Of a stretch of DNA of 64,000 nt, positions 1-12,677 are shown in pieces. The stretch is from assembly GCF_933775445.1 (NCBI RefSeq), contig NC_065872.1:9982001-10046000 (forward strand), written 5' to 3'. The translations under genes and the position numbers were made by a program. Source of the stretch: Argentina anserina (taxonomy: Eukaryota; Streptophyta; Magnoliopsida; Rosales; Rosaceae). Below the pieces are notes generated by a model that saw nothing but the letters and a program-made list of their open reading frames with translations, searched no databases and was not told the DNA's origin. Positions within the stretch are counted from its first letter, which is position 1. Each line of letters starts with the position of its first letter.

Positions 1-2152
1 GTATTAATCAGTATATAGCTCATTGTTGAACCCCAAACTATCTAACAGTGTAAAAGTTTACCATGCGGCATCAACCATCATAGATACAATGAAAGACAGG
101 CAATAGCAAGATTTACATCCTCTATAATATGAGGATCATGAACCTCTAGATCATGGACTCGATCATGTAAAACAACTTGGATCGATAAACATGAATTACA
201 GCCCTACAATTTTCTTTTCTCAATTTCTATTCGGTTGATCGATCGAGGACTTTCTTTCACCATAACTTATTTTTGCTGTGTAAGATATATAATTCATATA
301 ATTGTCATATGATTTGAAGCTAGAACGTACTCCGTTGCGTGGAGGTGACATGAGTCTCAATGCTTTCTTGACAACCTTTCAACGCAAGCACGAAGGCTAT
401 GTGGGAAAAGCCTCAACTAACAAGTCTTAAGCTTGGTGAATAGAGTTCCAGTGGGGCAAGCCAAAGCCTCTTTTGGCTTTTGCTTTAACAAAAGTCGGTG
501 CGTTTGTTGGATACGCTCCATCTAAAAGACTAAAATCTATACAAGTACACATCGATCATATTCCTATAGTTTTATCCCTTCAACTATTCCTTCAACAATT
601 TGGATCCAAATCGCAAAGATCTCACATCAAAATACAACATTATACTCTTTTTAATCTAATCACGAGTACGTTATACACTAGGGTATTCGACCTAATTTGT
701 CAATAGTATGAGATATTAATCTTATAATTCGCTTTTGTGAGTCAGCTAGGGTACTTGCAGCACTATAATTTTACCACCATAGAGGATGACACTAGAACAG
801 TTTCAACTTTTCAAATCTTCTTTCTGTATAGAACTACTGCTGATGCATGATGATACTGACTAATCACATTTTTTTTTTAGTACGACAGATTCATGAATAC
901 TTCTTATATCCAAAATTCAAGTTGCTATCAAAAATTTGCTTTTTCCTTTTCTTTCTGTTGGCTAGTGAAAATTGAAAATGGCACGGAGAACTTGTTGCAG
1001 AAGCTCAAAAGCACAATTGGCAGCTAGTCTCAAGTCTCAACTGTTACTTATATATTAAGGAACCATCAATGATATATGAACCAGGAACGAGGATAAAGCA
1101 CAGCAAGCTCCATCACATCTTTTACCAATACTATCATTCAACGTATCTCAATCAGATATCAGTCATTTTTTTAAAATAATTTCTTACTAATTAAAATTCG
1201 CTAGCTAGTCAAGGAAAATAAGAAGACGTACTATATCGTCCAGAACCAAATACAGATTAAGCGGACTTCATTAATTAACCTATCGATTATATAGGTTAGA
1301 ATATGACAGCAAAATTTACTCAACATATCGATCAGAATTCCTTTCAATATATGAATATGATCAAGTAACAATCGAAGCTTAAAATGATTATATATATATA
1401 TATGTGTATATTGAAAAGGTTATAATGATTATCTATATTATAATAAAGTAAACTGGCTTTTTCAATCAAAACATGTGTGAAAATACATGAACACTCTTCC
1501 ACCATATATTATTTTAAAATAAGATTATATAATTCAGGAACAAGAAGAGAAAAGGTAAAATGAGAATATAAAAAAAAAACTCTCTCTGTAAATAACTTTC
1601 CTTATATAACTGTCAACTCCATTTGTACACACACGTAGTGAGTGGTGGTTAATAGTATAATATATGTAGTAACAATTAAATCACTTAAATGTTAAATGCA
1701 TGTGATTTTACTTCATTGACTAATTTTTTGCACGATTAATTGTTAATTGTAGAAAACTGAAGAACCAATTATGTTCAGAATATTATTAATTTGAGCTTGA
1801 ACAATATATCCAGTCAAGCAATGAATAAACTCATAAACTGTCAACGGTTGACAGGTCAAAATGGTACTAACACATTTGATTGAGATGAGTTAACCGAGCT
1901 AGCATACAAACTGAGTAATTCTATTTCTTAAATCACCGATCAAACTAGGGTTTAAAATAAGACCATGTGATGATGTGAACACTCAACCTAACGCGATGGA
2001 GATACTTAGAATGATTAGTAACCCTAACCCTAACAGTGTTCACTGTGCGCGCGCACACATGCGCGCAGACACAAAAAGGCAAGTGGTTACTAAGAGCGAC
2101 ATGGTCGGCTGGGCTTTAAAGGAGATAATTATATAGGAACATATAGGAATAG
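1..2152. other. Intergenic, AT-rich, no gene seen
   Basis: I see no coding exon chain, RNA gene or recognisable transposon protein here; the open frames are short and have no recognisable domains. There is a short TA microsatellite near 1389-1402 and two back-to-back CCCTAA units near 2019-2034, too few to be a telomeric array. Confidence 0.6.
2041..2070. repeat. Alternating purine-pyrimidine GC tract
   Basis: About 28 bases of almost strictly alternating GC/GT/CA dinucleotides lie in otherwise AT-rich DNA. Such tracts can adopt Z-DNA in principle; that is family knowledge, not shown here. No gene starts nearby. Confidence 0.6.
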
Positions 2153-2771
2153 GAGAGTGTATTTAGTACTTAGGGTGTGCGGGCACCAGTACCACGTGAT
2201 GAGTCAAGTGATTCTTCAAAAACCTTTGTTAGTCACCGTCAGTTAACCCCGACCCGAACCCGGAACATGAACCCGGAATCCTTAATTCCAAACCCAACTC
2301 CTCTCAGGCGACCACCGTCCGTGCTCCGGCAGAGGATAAAGAAACATCAACGGTGCCCCAAATCTAGCCGAGAGATTATCAAGAAGGATTGAAGAAGGTC
2401 GCTGGAACTTGACTCTTCACCAAGAACTTCGAATCCTCCAATATGCCTATGTTTTGGTTTTGCCGAATGCTTGCTTGAAACTTACATAGAGGCATGGGTT
2501 TTCCAGAGGAGAAGGAAATGAATTGAATGATGGTGATTGCTTGGCCAACGGTGGCCGGAAGGCGTCGGCACACAACGGCAAAGCCGCGTCGGTTCGTCCC
2601 GATGTAGAGAGAAGAGATAGAGCTTCGTTAAAGAGAAACTGATGGGATTCTTAAAATAAGAAAGAATCTGATGATTGAGATTGGTTTTGATAAATTAACG
2701 GCTACGATTGTCTAGATTTTATTAAAATATAGAACGGTGTTTGAGCACCGTGGTGTATACCATCCGATTCC
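2153..2771. repeat. Unclassified interspersed repeat, copy 1
   Basis: This segment and 4119-4898 start alike (both have GAGAGTGTATT, then GGTGTGC, a CACC and an ACGTG) and end alike (CACCGTGGTG followed by ATACCATCCG). The interiors have diverged and I see no transposase. They look like two copies of one non-autonomous element, or solo ends of a larger one. No target duplication was found. Confidence 0.4.
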
Positions 2772-3146
2772 ATAGGAATAGGGATCAAGAGACAAATAAC
2801 CTTATCCCAAATTATCTCCCTCCATGACGTTGCCAACTTCTGCGCTCCATAATCACCAAACCTCTCACAGAATCAAATGCCCTATCATACCAAATCATTG
2901 GTGGGCTCCTTACCTGTCTCCAACCTCTAGCAGTCTAGCTCATCGCTTAATTTCCACGTGTCAGTCTCTCTGCTCCACACCCAATTTAAGCTTCATCTTA
3001 TTAAAACTTCTGTGCCCTAATTTTAAAATCGTTAATTAAGGGGAATGGCAGGATAAGGGGTGAATGACACATGATCGAGATCCACCACTAGTTTATTTGG
3101 TTTTATCTCACTTCTAACTTCATTGATATCGAATTTGTGTGTATAT

Positions 3147-3556
3147 ATATATAGTCTCTATCCAGAGTGAAGTTTTATTCTAAAATTACAGATTGAAATT
3201 CAAATTTTGACACACTTTTCGGTCAAATTTTTTCACCATAAGCGATTTAATATTTAAGTATGTTATTCAAAATCATCTCTACAAAAATTCATTCAATTCG
3301 GACATCGTTAATGTATTGAAATTAGATTAAATCAATGAATGAATTAAAACTGTTCAATGTGAACCATTCGTGTAAATCTCAATTTTGAAAGCTCAAACCA
3401 TTGTCAAATTGGATGAAACTTTGTAGAGATGATTTTGAATAACATACCTAAATATTAAATCGCTTATTGTGAAACAATTTGAACGAAAAGTGTGCCAAAA
3501 TTGGAACTTCACTCTGTAATTTCTGAGTGAAGCTTTACTCTTGATAGAGACTATAT
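3147..3556. mobile_element. MITE with long terminal inverted repeats
   Basis: The left arm (from about 3147 to 3310) is repeated in inverted orientation from about 3400 to 3556. The arms share stretches such as TAGTCTCTATC at the ends and ATAAGCGATTTAATATTTA inside. The centre is short and AT-rich and encodes nothing. TA dinucleotide runs flank both sides, so the target duplication may be TA or lost in the microsatellite. Almost the whole element could fold as one hairpin. A similar but different element lies at 53905-54437. Confidence 0.75.
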
Positions 3557-4118
3557 ATATATATATATAATTCTAATTACTTAATTAAAGTGAATAAGAA
3601 AAAGGACTCGTCAATCCGGATTCTCCAATCATGCCTTTAAATTGATCCGTATACGACTGTGTTATAAAACCATTTGTTACTCTCCCAACATGTCAAAGTC
3701 AATGTCTATCGATCAACTTGAGGTCCAAAAATAATGGCTGTAAGGAACTAAGGATAAACCTTTCAAACAAAATGAAAATTGATTATAATCGCGACGATAG
3801 CACTTTCCTCAATTGCCAAGAGAAAATTAATGGTTTGATGGTTCATACATGATACATACATGCATGCCTTCTCATTAGAATATTAATCCCTTCTTACATA
3901 TGCCAGATTGTATCGTCTAGAATAATTCACAAACTCGAGAACAAGTATCTCATCAATTTGGTAATGTGAATTCATTGTGTCTAGGTACGTACATAAAGTG
4001 AGTTTTGAATATTATGGGTCAATAGTGGGAACTAAAGAGCTTTGAACGGTTGGATACCGGTTCAATATATATTCCTCGTTTTTCAAAAGATCGAGCCATA
4101 GGATTAAGTCAAAATTTC

Positions 4119-4898
4119 GAGAGTGTATTCCATGTTTCAACGGTGTGCAGACACCATAAACACGTGTCTCACTACGTGAGGTTCTCTGTTAGATTCTGTT
4201 GGCCTCCGTTTAAAAAAATAAGAAAAAAATAACCATCAAATCTAGATCGAGTTTGAATAATTTCGATTTCAGATATGGTCTTTGGTCACCACTGCCAACC
4301 ACCGGCACCAATTTTCAACAAGTCACTACTACTCGTCCCGCCATGCTACCGGAGAGCCATCACGTACATAAACCCTTGAACATATCTAAATCTGGAATAG
4401 CTCGTCACAATCATCTATGCCACTACACCACCAGTCAAACGAACAACCCATTGATTACACCTCCGACCGTTGTTGGATGCCGCTACAGCTATTGAGGATC
4501 CGACCCGATTGAAATCGATTTCATGTTCTCACAAAACTTGATGCAGCGTTGCCTATCTTGATAGCAATTGAAGACAGCCATCTCCTATTGTTTCCTCTGA
4601 GCCCTCACCAACACCTAGTCACCTACCAAATTTTTAGATCCGGCCACACCCCTGCAAGCAAGCGCCGCACGGCCAAATTCCAATATTTTTCTCCAAAGAC
4701 CCGTGAGGATGAAACCCAGTGTGTTCTACTCCTTTTTAGGTTAGTCAACAATTTGTCAACTGTTAATTAAGGGTACTGATGGCTGAAAAAAAATCTAATG
4801 GCTAGGAATGAATGCTATAAGTTAAGGGCTGAGATTACCTAAATATGGGTAAAATATTCAACGTTGGCTGCACACCGTGGTGCATACCATCCGTTTCC
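4119..4898. repeat. Unclassified interspersed repeat, copy 2
   Basis: This is the partner of the copy at 2153-2771: similar left edge and similar right edge (CACCGTGGTG, ATACCATCCG), with a different, longer middle. Open frames of 60-80 codons inside show no known domain. Confidence 0.4.
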
Positions 4899-6752
4899 TC
4901 AAATTATGATAGTTTGCTCATACCAATTGGAGCTTGGCGCGCGGCAAATTTAGGGTTTGAGCGTGTAGAAAACGGACATGCATGCATGGCGGCTTTCGAT
5001 CTAGTGTACCTGGTGTCTCCGTGCATCTCTTTCCAAGTGGTGTGTCCTACGATCCAACTCCGTGCTTCTTTACCAAGCTAATTAAGTAATGGTCTCTTGA
5101 CCATTTGTTGAGACACTTAATGCTGTAATCTAATGATATACTTCCACCGATTATACGATTTATTGAATGAAATTCTTGAAATTTCATTGTTAATAACTTA
5201 AGGGTTGGTGATTATCAGATAATTGATAACTATTATTTTATTATATAATTACTAATAATTTAATCACAAAATTAATGAACAAAACTTTATCTTGTATACA
5301 AAATTACAAAGTAACTAGCTCGCTAAATATTAATATTAATATCAAAAGCATTGAACTTTTTGGGTGGATACTAGAACTAGGGCGAACCACAAAACATAGG
5401 CAGCCAAACTATATATATGTTATACCTTCATCCGTAATCATCAAATAATTACTCACGTTTATCCCATGTTAGCCGGAAAATAAAGAAAAAAATATTAGCT
5501 TTTACAAGATTTGATTAATTTAATTAATTAGTTGGCCATACGCAGGTCAAGTACATGAATTAGGGTGGATCAATCATAAACTAGCTAGTCTTGTTTAGCT
5601 TAAAAGTTGTATCTATATATTCGCGAGATGATCAGCATGGACGCATGCATGGTCATTCAAAACCCACTCCGATCTAATGTAATTTTAATTGCTTGTTTAA
5701 TTAATTAAGAAAGTATTATCACATGGATGCATAATCATCAACTATTCAAATGACACTATTGTTCGAGTGGGGATCGATGAAGATGAAGTTGAAAATAGCA
5801 TATTGATTAATCTCAGTATGATTAGTAACAATGGAAATTGAGGCGAAAATAAAGTGACGTTCTATATATACACCCAACCACTAAGGCGTTAAGGAGTAAT
5901 AATTGAGTTGAAGAACTAACAACATACATAACTGACTTGCATGCTATTAATGCAAATGCACCTTAGAGTGTGTAGAATCTGCTCTCTATATAGCTTCAGA
6001 TCGGTCCCGTTTCCAACTTGAGAAGCTAAAAGAACTTTATTTTCATAAACGATCGTTAATTGATTCTATCTAATTATATGATGCGTGGAACAGAACTAGC
6101 TCGAACTGCATGCGCCACACAATTTTGATCGATGACTTGTCGTCGGGACTTTTTTAATTAACTCAAACCATTACTTATTTCCTGCTGTTAGAAAGATTAT
6201 GGTTGGAGTTAATTGTAAGCATGCAATAGAAGCTTTGGCGTCTTCTTGGCTTTGCCATTATTTTAGGTTTATCATGTTTTATGGGTGACCTAACTACTCA
6301 TCAGCTTCGCCGACAAAGCAACTATTATTAGAAGTGCTTATTATTGTACATGATCGTGTACATAGAGAATAGTAGGTCCCAAACACACACACACTACAAC
6401 TTCACATCAACTTTCTAGTTAAGCAAAGATATTCCGGATTCTTGTTGATGAATCATATTCTCATGGCACCATTATAACTCTTTTGAATTCAATTCAAGTA
6501 AACTCTCCTATGGTGCCAATGTCTGTCTTCTACCTACCTTCCTTACTTTCTCCCTCTCCCTTTGCCTTTCCCACAAAAACAAACATTGAAACAAAGAAGC
6601 GTAGCCAATGACACACTAAATACGTACATATATGCAATGCAAGATATATAGTGCACACCCCTTTTCTAATAAATCATAAGCAAGAAGTAACAAAAATAAA
6701 AATCATCAACAAATCTAAACATTTATTATGTATTTGATACATATCTAGAGTA
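4899..6752. other. Intergenic, no gene seen
   Basis: AT-rich DNA without a convincing exon, RNA gene or transposon protein. A 9-bp inverted pair (TGGCACCAT and ATGGTGCCA) near 6464-6520 is too short and too widely spaced to interpret. Confidence 0.55.
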
Positions 6753-9029
6753 TGTTGTGCAGGGACCACTAACAAAGGAGTTATGTCAAAATTTCGTCAC
6801 AGTCTTCCTTAAAACTAGACGACCCAACCTGCGAAAAACATACAATGACACTCCAAATATCAAATCTCATCTCCAACATCAAATATCCCAATTGTAAATT
6901 ACACAACTTAAATCCAACATTCTTCTACAACATAAGAAAAAGTCCCATGGTATCCAGAGCAACTAAAAGGAAGTAAACACAAGGTCTTGTAGGTTAAACG
7001 TGTAACCTACAGTCTGGAAATGTGGCGACGGCTCTAGGTCTCGGTTGCTAGTAAGGAGAATCAGCTAGCCTGCACACTAGGCGATTTAAACCGAATGGTC
7101 CAGCATAAAGTATTTAAAACGTTAGAGTGAGTGCACAAAAATAGATAAATGATATCAACTTTAATACTTCCCCAAATTTCCATTAAGTAAGAAAAATACA
7201 TGCATGCATGTTTTACGTAAACATATTAATGGCATGTCATTAGACAAGATGAACTAGCAATGCCAGTCAAAATAAAATAAATGAATAATTACAAGGAGTA
7301 GACTAATCCCACTAGTCTAAATGAAAATAAGTAGAATAATTAATAAGAGTAGACTAGCCTTGCTAGTCACAGTAAAATAAATAAGAATAATTATGAAGAG
7401 TGGACTAGTCTCGCTAGTCTAAATAAAATAAATAAAAAGAATAAATAAATAATTCATACAATATGTCCCCCGGGCAACAGATACTCTCATACTCCCAATA
7501 ACGTCACGTCATGTTAACAGAGAGGGTATTAGACTGTCGTGATATTGCCGACTATATCACATCGCCTCTCAGGCGGAAATGGAACATCTTGCTAGCATAA
7601 TAAATGGTCTCAAAATGTATGACATCAAAATAGTCAAGGGCATATCCGACATGCCTAAGAAAATATTTCAAAAATATATTAATTTTCTGAAAATCTCATT
7701 TCTGAAATAAATATTAATGGTACAAAATATAACCATAAAAATTTCGAGAATCTCATTTCCAGATAAGTAATAGACAAACTCCAAGATATCAATAAGGTGT
7801 ATATAATTCTCATATTTATTTCCAAATCAAACCAATGGAAATCATTATAAGTAATCAAGAAAAATAATAACTTCATATAACGCCAAAATCATTAAATTCT
7901 AAATACTCATGCACGCATTTAATTTAAAAAAAAAGTCCACTCACAGTATCCCAACTACGTCGAGGATCTATCCGAAGTCTCCTCGTTATGTTTAAGAGAC
8001 ATTTATATAATTGAATTCTATCATTCATAAAATAACAAAACATAACCTAAATTGTTTGAATTTCAATAGAGAATTGTCCAACTTCACCAACAACCTCCGT
8101 ACACTCTCCAAAATATTATATGATCTTAATACCAAGAGTTCTCCGACTAACGAGATCTCATCTCTTTAATCAATTAAATTGGGGAAATAATTGCATTCTA
8201 CCCAAAAGTCCTCCAAAAAATCCATAAAAATTCATACACCATCCTCAACCATCAAACGACTCAAACCGCCCATAAAAACAACTCTTGTAATGCGGCGGCC
8301 GCTCCACGTGCCGCTCCTACTCCGACAACCACCAATGACCACCGAATTTCATCACCACAACATAACAATATTTCTAACAATTTTCTCAACTATAACAACA
8401 ACCAATTTCAAGCCTAAACAATCCAATTTCAAGAAATTTGAAAAACCCTTAAATTATAAACCCTAGAATTTCAAATCATCGATTCAGGTACCTACCCTTC
8501 AAATTGGTTCGATTCTTTTGAAGAGATTGTTGCTTGAGAGGAGACCTTCAAAACACACTAAACAATTTGGGCTATGGTGGCCGAAGGAGGGAGTTCCGAT
8601 GAGAGGTGGGTTGCGGTGATGGCAGAGCTTCTAGGCGATGCCGCTCCTTCTTGGTGGCGAGATAGGGTCGGCCACCAACCTAGAAATGTAAAGGGCCGAG
8701 CTAGCTTCCGAACGGAACTGGAGCGCCGGTGTGGTATGGCCGGCTGGCGACGATCCGTCGATGGAAAGATGACGAGCATAAAGGGGGTCGGGGGCATAGG
8801 GAAAATTTTGACTTCCTTTTCGTTTTTTTTCTCTTCCTTCCCAAAATGGAAACTTACCTCCTTAAAAACTATCCCCTACTAGAAAATAGTAACTTTCTTA
8901 ATCGAGTCTTTCTTCGTCGAACTCCGTTTACGACTAACTCAACGCCAAAAACTTAAAATTCGGGTAACGGTAAAAATCATACCTAGGCTTAAACAATAAT
9001 AACTACGATAAAAAATCCAGGTCGTAACA
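6753..9029 (-). mobile_element. Probable solo LTR of a retrotransposon, minus orientation
   Basis: Read on the minus strand the segment begins TGTTACGACC and ends CACAACA, so it has TG...CA ends and the TGTTACGACC opening common among plant Ty3-type LTRs. It is about 2.3 kb and contains no gag or pol. The right third (8190-8900) is richer in G+C, with overlapping frames of no recognisable domain. Around 7260-7440 are imperfect tandem units with ACTAG-containing pairs and AAATAAAATAAAT runs. The 5-base flanks (GAGTA left, ATTTG right) do not match, so the exact left end is uncertain or the copy is rearranged. Confidence 0.5.
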
Positions 9030-9940
9030 ATTTGTATACTAATCACATGATATTAATTTCACTTTTATGTATAATAGTGCGTCTCTTAATCACATGATTT
9101 AATATATTGTATGAAGTTCGCTATATAATTTTCCACCTTATATACCTAGGTAGCCATCATTCGAATTATATAAAGTAAGCTTAAAATGCAATATTGGTAA
9201 GCAACAAAGTGTGACACATAAATATGATGCACGTCCCATATCTCTAGCAAGTTGTAGCAAGCATGGAGTGGGAGACAGTTCATGTGGGTATGTTTTCTAA
9301 AAGGAACTGATTAGTATCCAATCATAGACTTGTCATAAATTTTCATTTCTTTTTTGCCAATTAGCTAAAGCAACTTTGAATGAGCAAAAACCCACACCCT
9401 AATTGGATATTATTATTAACAATAATTCTTCAAGAAGGACACAAAAATTAAAATAGTAACACAGACTAGTAGTTATAGCCTTATAGGACACAACACAAGT
9501 AAAGCATAGCAAAAGTGTGCCCAATAATTGACACATATAAAAGAGTAGGAACCAATATATTTATACATGAAAAGAAAATTAAAGTGGGTAGCAATAGTTA
9601 AATTTGGCATGTTAATGGGTGGCTAACTCAAGCGTATCATTTTCTTGATGTGTTTCCCACTGCCATAATATTCATAGCATATGATATGAGAGAGGGAGTG
9701 TTATTGTTTGTTTGTTATTATTTGTGTATAATAATTTGGTAGTGGGGCTCGAATGGTCAACCTATGTAGAAAGAGGGGAGTTTGAGTTGAGGTACCGTCG
9801 TAATTTCCCAATGCCTCAGATTCGTTCCTATACTCATTCTCTGGTTTGATTAATAATCATAACCAACCCACCCACCCACCCAAAAGTCTCATTCCTAATT
9901 CCTCTATTTGCTTCATGCTCTCCTCCCTTCTTCAAAACCA
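9030..9940. other. Upstream region of the HD-Zip gene
   Basis: No coding exon is seen. The region precedes the HD-Zip II gene and probably holds its promoter. It includes one palindromic HD-Zip-type site (9522-9530) and ends at a TATA run (9941-9950). Confidence 0.5.
9522..9530. promoter_or_regulatory. HD-Zip type palindrome CAATAATTG
   Basis: The 9-bp pseudopalindrome CAATAATTG matches the CAAT(A/T)ATTG core known for HD-Zip I proteins; HD-Zip II proteins prefer G or C in the centre. It lies about 500 bp before the start codon of an HD-Zip gene, so auto- or cross-regulation is possible. A 9-bp match can arise by chance. Confidence 0.3.
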
Positions 9941-9950
9941 TATATATATA
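9941..9950 (+). promoter_or_regulatory. TATA box of the HD-Zip gene
   Basis: An uninterrupted TATATATATA lies 85 bp before the ATG at 10035. The DNA between is a pyrimidine-rich, CA-rich leader typical of plant 5' UTRs. The position supports 10035 as the start rather than the in-frame upstream ATG at 9846. Confidence 0.55.
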
Positions 9951-10034
9951 TTCACTCCACCCTCTCCCCCAATTCCCCATTTCAACACAACAAAGCAAAA
10001 GAAAGAACACAGAGACAAATCTTCTAGCTTCCAA

Positions 10035-11248
10035 ATGGGTTTTGATGATCATCATGCTTGTAGCACAGGCCTTGTCTTAGGCTTAGGTCTCACAGCTTCC
10101 CAAGATAGCACCAGTCCTACTCAACAAAAGGCTCATCACCATCCCATGCTGAAGAAGCCTAATTCCTTTGAGCCATCTTTAACTCTGGGTCTCTCTGGAA
10201 ATAGTTTTCATGAGGATGATCATCAAGGGAATAGTCTTGATTTGTACAGGCAAGGGTCTCCTCATAATAGTCATAGCGCGGTTTCTAATTCCTTCTCGAG
10301 TGGTAGAGTGGTCAAGAGGGAGCGAGACCTCAGCAGTGAGGAGGTTGAAGTTGAGAAGGTCTCTTCCAGAGTGATTAGTGATGAAGATGAAGATGGTCCT
10401 AATGCAAGAAAAAAGCTCAGGCTCACCAAAGAGCAATCTGCCCTCTTAGAAGAAAGCTTCAAACAACACAGCACTCTCAATCCTGTAATTCACCTCTCCC
10501 TCTCCTTCTCCATCGACAACATTAATATTTTTATTTGTTTATGTGAAAATAAACTAAAAACTGATATTGTTATTACTGGGTTAAATTACAGAAGCAAAAG
10601 CAAGCTTTAGCCAGGCAGTTAAGTTTGAGGCCCCGACAAGTAGAAGTCTGGTTCCAAAACAGGAGGGCCAGGTAATTAAAATTCCCACTCTGATCATCTT
10701 CAAGTTCACAAATCAGATTAAAGATTTTCTGCCAAAGTTCATAAACTGCTTTCTTTAAACAAAAATCAATAACGGGTTTTTGTTAACCACGTACCTTCAT
10801 AGGGTGAAGCAGGTGGATCCCGTGTGATTGTGACTTTTTACAGTTTTATATCGACCGATCGACTAACCAACTTTGCGCGCATTAAAAGAGCAAACCCATA
10901 CTGGTGGAAATTAGAAACTAATAAGATGTTTTCTGGTTACTTGGTTGCAGGACCAAGCTTAAGCAAACAGAGGTGGACTGTGAGTTTTTGAAGAAATGCT
11001 GTGAAACTCTGACAGATGAGAACCGGAGGCTACAGAAGGAGGTACAAGAACTCAAAGCACTGAAACTCAGCCAACAACAACCGTTGTTCATGCACATGCC
11101 GGCGGCGACGCTCACCATGTGTCCTTCTTGTGAAAGGATCGGAGGCGTGGGAAGCGATGGTGCTAATCCAAATAAGGGCCCGTTTTCTATTGCTCATCCA
11201 AAGCCTCACTTCTATAATCCCTTCACCAATTCTTCTGCAGCTTGTTAA
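10035..11248 (+). CDS. HAT22: HD-Zip class II homeodomain-leucine zipper factor, HAT22/HAT9-like
   Basis: Three exons, 10035-10484, 10592-10671 and 10951-11248, join with GT-AG introns into 275 residues. Residues 12-19 (GLVLGLGL) form an EAR-like LxLxL repression motif, and SLTLGLSG lies at 48-55. The homeodomain spans about 124-181, with WFQNRR at 170-175 including the DNA-contacting Asn173. The zipper has heptad leucines 190, 197, 204 and 211. CPSCE at 234-238 is the class II redox motif, and the protein ends NPSAAC-like (FTNSSAAC). The second intron splits the homeodomain at the usual place. HD-Zip II proteins are nuclear repressors in shade, auxin and development responses. An in-frame ATG at 9846 exists, but the conserved start (MGFDD) and the TATA at 9941 favour 10035. 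Symbol by similarity to Arabidopsis HAT22; HAT9 is equally possible. Confidence 0.93.
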
Positions 11249-12677
11249 TTAGTTATAATTAGGGTATTAATTAATTAAATACTTTATCAATTAGGATCAT
11301 GAATTAGATAAACAAAAAGAGAGAGATATCCAGCCCCCTCCCGTAACCCCTATTTTTCTTTTGGTTAAGGGCTTGTAGTCAAAGGGTTTATTATAATTAA
11401 TTTGTAGAGATATATTATAGTAATTACGGATGATTTACCTCTACTTTTATTGAGTTTGTTTGTAAATCTTTGAACGATATATGAATGGAATATAACTATT
11501 TATCTTTTGTGAGTTTATTTTAAACAAAGCATTGCATAGTTTAAGTTGTAAAGAGCATGTGAAAATGTGCATACAAAGAGTCTAAGACAAACGACAAGAG
11601 GTACTCATGCATAACAATTGGTTGAAATGAAAGATGGAAATCGCCTTGTATACTCTTCTACCTGCAACAGATATCTTCTACTGCAATATCATACGGGATT
11701 CAATTATCTGGGACCAAACAAGAGTTAGGTATTTGGATAATTCATTATCTGAGTATGAAAAAATATCTACCGCAAATACCTCATGTCTACCTCCAAGGCT
11801 CCAAATGAAGAAACAATAACCGTGAAACTAGGTCATCACTTTTGTTTTTGTTCCCATCCCACCAATCACTCTTCAAATCACGTCCAATAAGCTCATCACG
11901 TCTTAACTCGCAGCCCTCTTATAGTGCCTTTTACTGTTCGTTCTGGTGGATGAAGATTACAATCGTAAGATTCTTGAATCGTTGGAGAATATTGATAGTA
12001 TTCTAGATCTTTTATAAGTAGGGGTTTAGGCTTAATCTTTTCCCTATATATTCAGCCGTTTCTTCAATTAAGACTCGAAGGCAGTTACACTAGCCATTCT
12101 TTAAAAAAAAAATTTATGGTATGTCTAAGAAACAATATAATTAGAGAGTTGATGATTGCACAAGAAGTAAGAGTGGGATTTGGGACGTTTTTTTTTTTTT
12201 TTGATCAAAGAGAAATGGGACGTTAGCTCACATGTTTCTGTCTCTAATTCAGTTTCTTGGGAACATATAGAGGGTGAGGGAGGGAAGTGTCTGCTCCTTC
12301 TAAAACTATTACCACTAAAATCGGTGGTGAGAAAGCGTGAGGATAAAGAAAGGAATAGATGATGATTCAGTCAGAAAATAAGAAAACTGAGATTGCGGAG
12401 GGGATTGTGGTCACGTGACATGCTATGGAGACCAGTAGGGTCGAATCCCACGTGATGTGCCAATGGCCCTAAAGCCCCATCTTTCCTCTCCTTTGTTTCA
12501 CAAAATCTTATGATAAGATTTTGTGTGAAAGTCAGACAAGCCTTCTTCTCCAATTTGATCAAAATATGGGGCCGACGCACCATTGGTTAAAATTCTTAAA
12601 ATCCCATCTTGGATAAAAGCCAGATACATATATATTCGAAGCAAATGAACATAGTTTCCTTACAACTCTAATCTTAA
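11249..12677. other. 3' flank of the HD-Zip gene, then intergenic
   Basis: The first few hundred bases probably include the 3' UTR. Beyond that I see no gene. A 12-bp perfect palindrome with a 3-base loop lies at 12499-12525. Confidence 0.5.
12499..12525. repeat. Perfect 12-bp inverted repeat, 3-base loop
   Basis: CACAAAATCTTA, loop TGA, then its exact reverse complement. It could form a short AT-rich hairpin in RNA or a cruciform. It is not followed by a T-run and no transcript is evident, so I assign no function. Confidence 0.6.

Noticed and set aside
2019..2034. CCCTAA repeats
   Set aside because: Only about two units; not a telomere, and the plant telomere unit is CCCTAAA.
8190..8960. 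Frames of 75-102 codons on both strands
   Set aside because: They lie in the presumed solo LTR, overlap each other in different frames, and show no domain.
9846..10034. In-frame upstream ATG for the HD-Zip gene adding 63 residues
   Set aside because: The extension has no family match, the TATA box at 9941 lies within it, and the conserved start MGFDD is at 10035.
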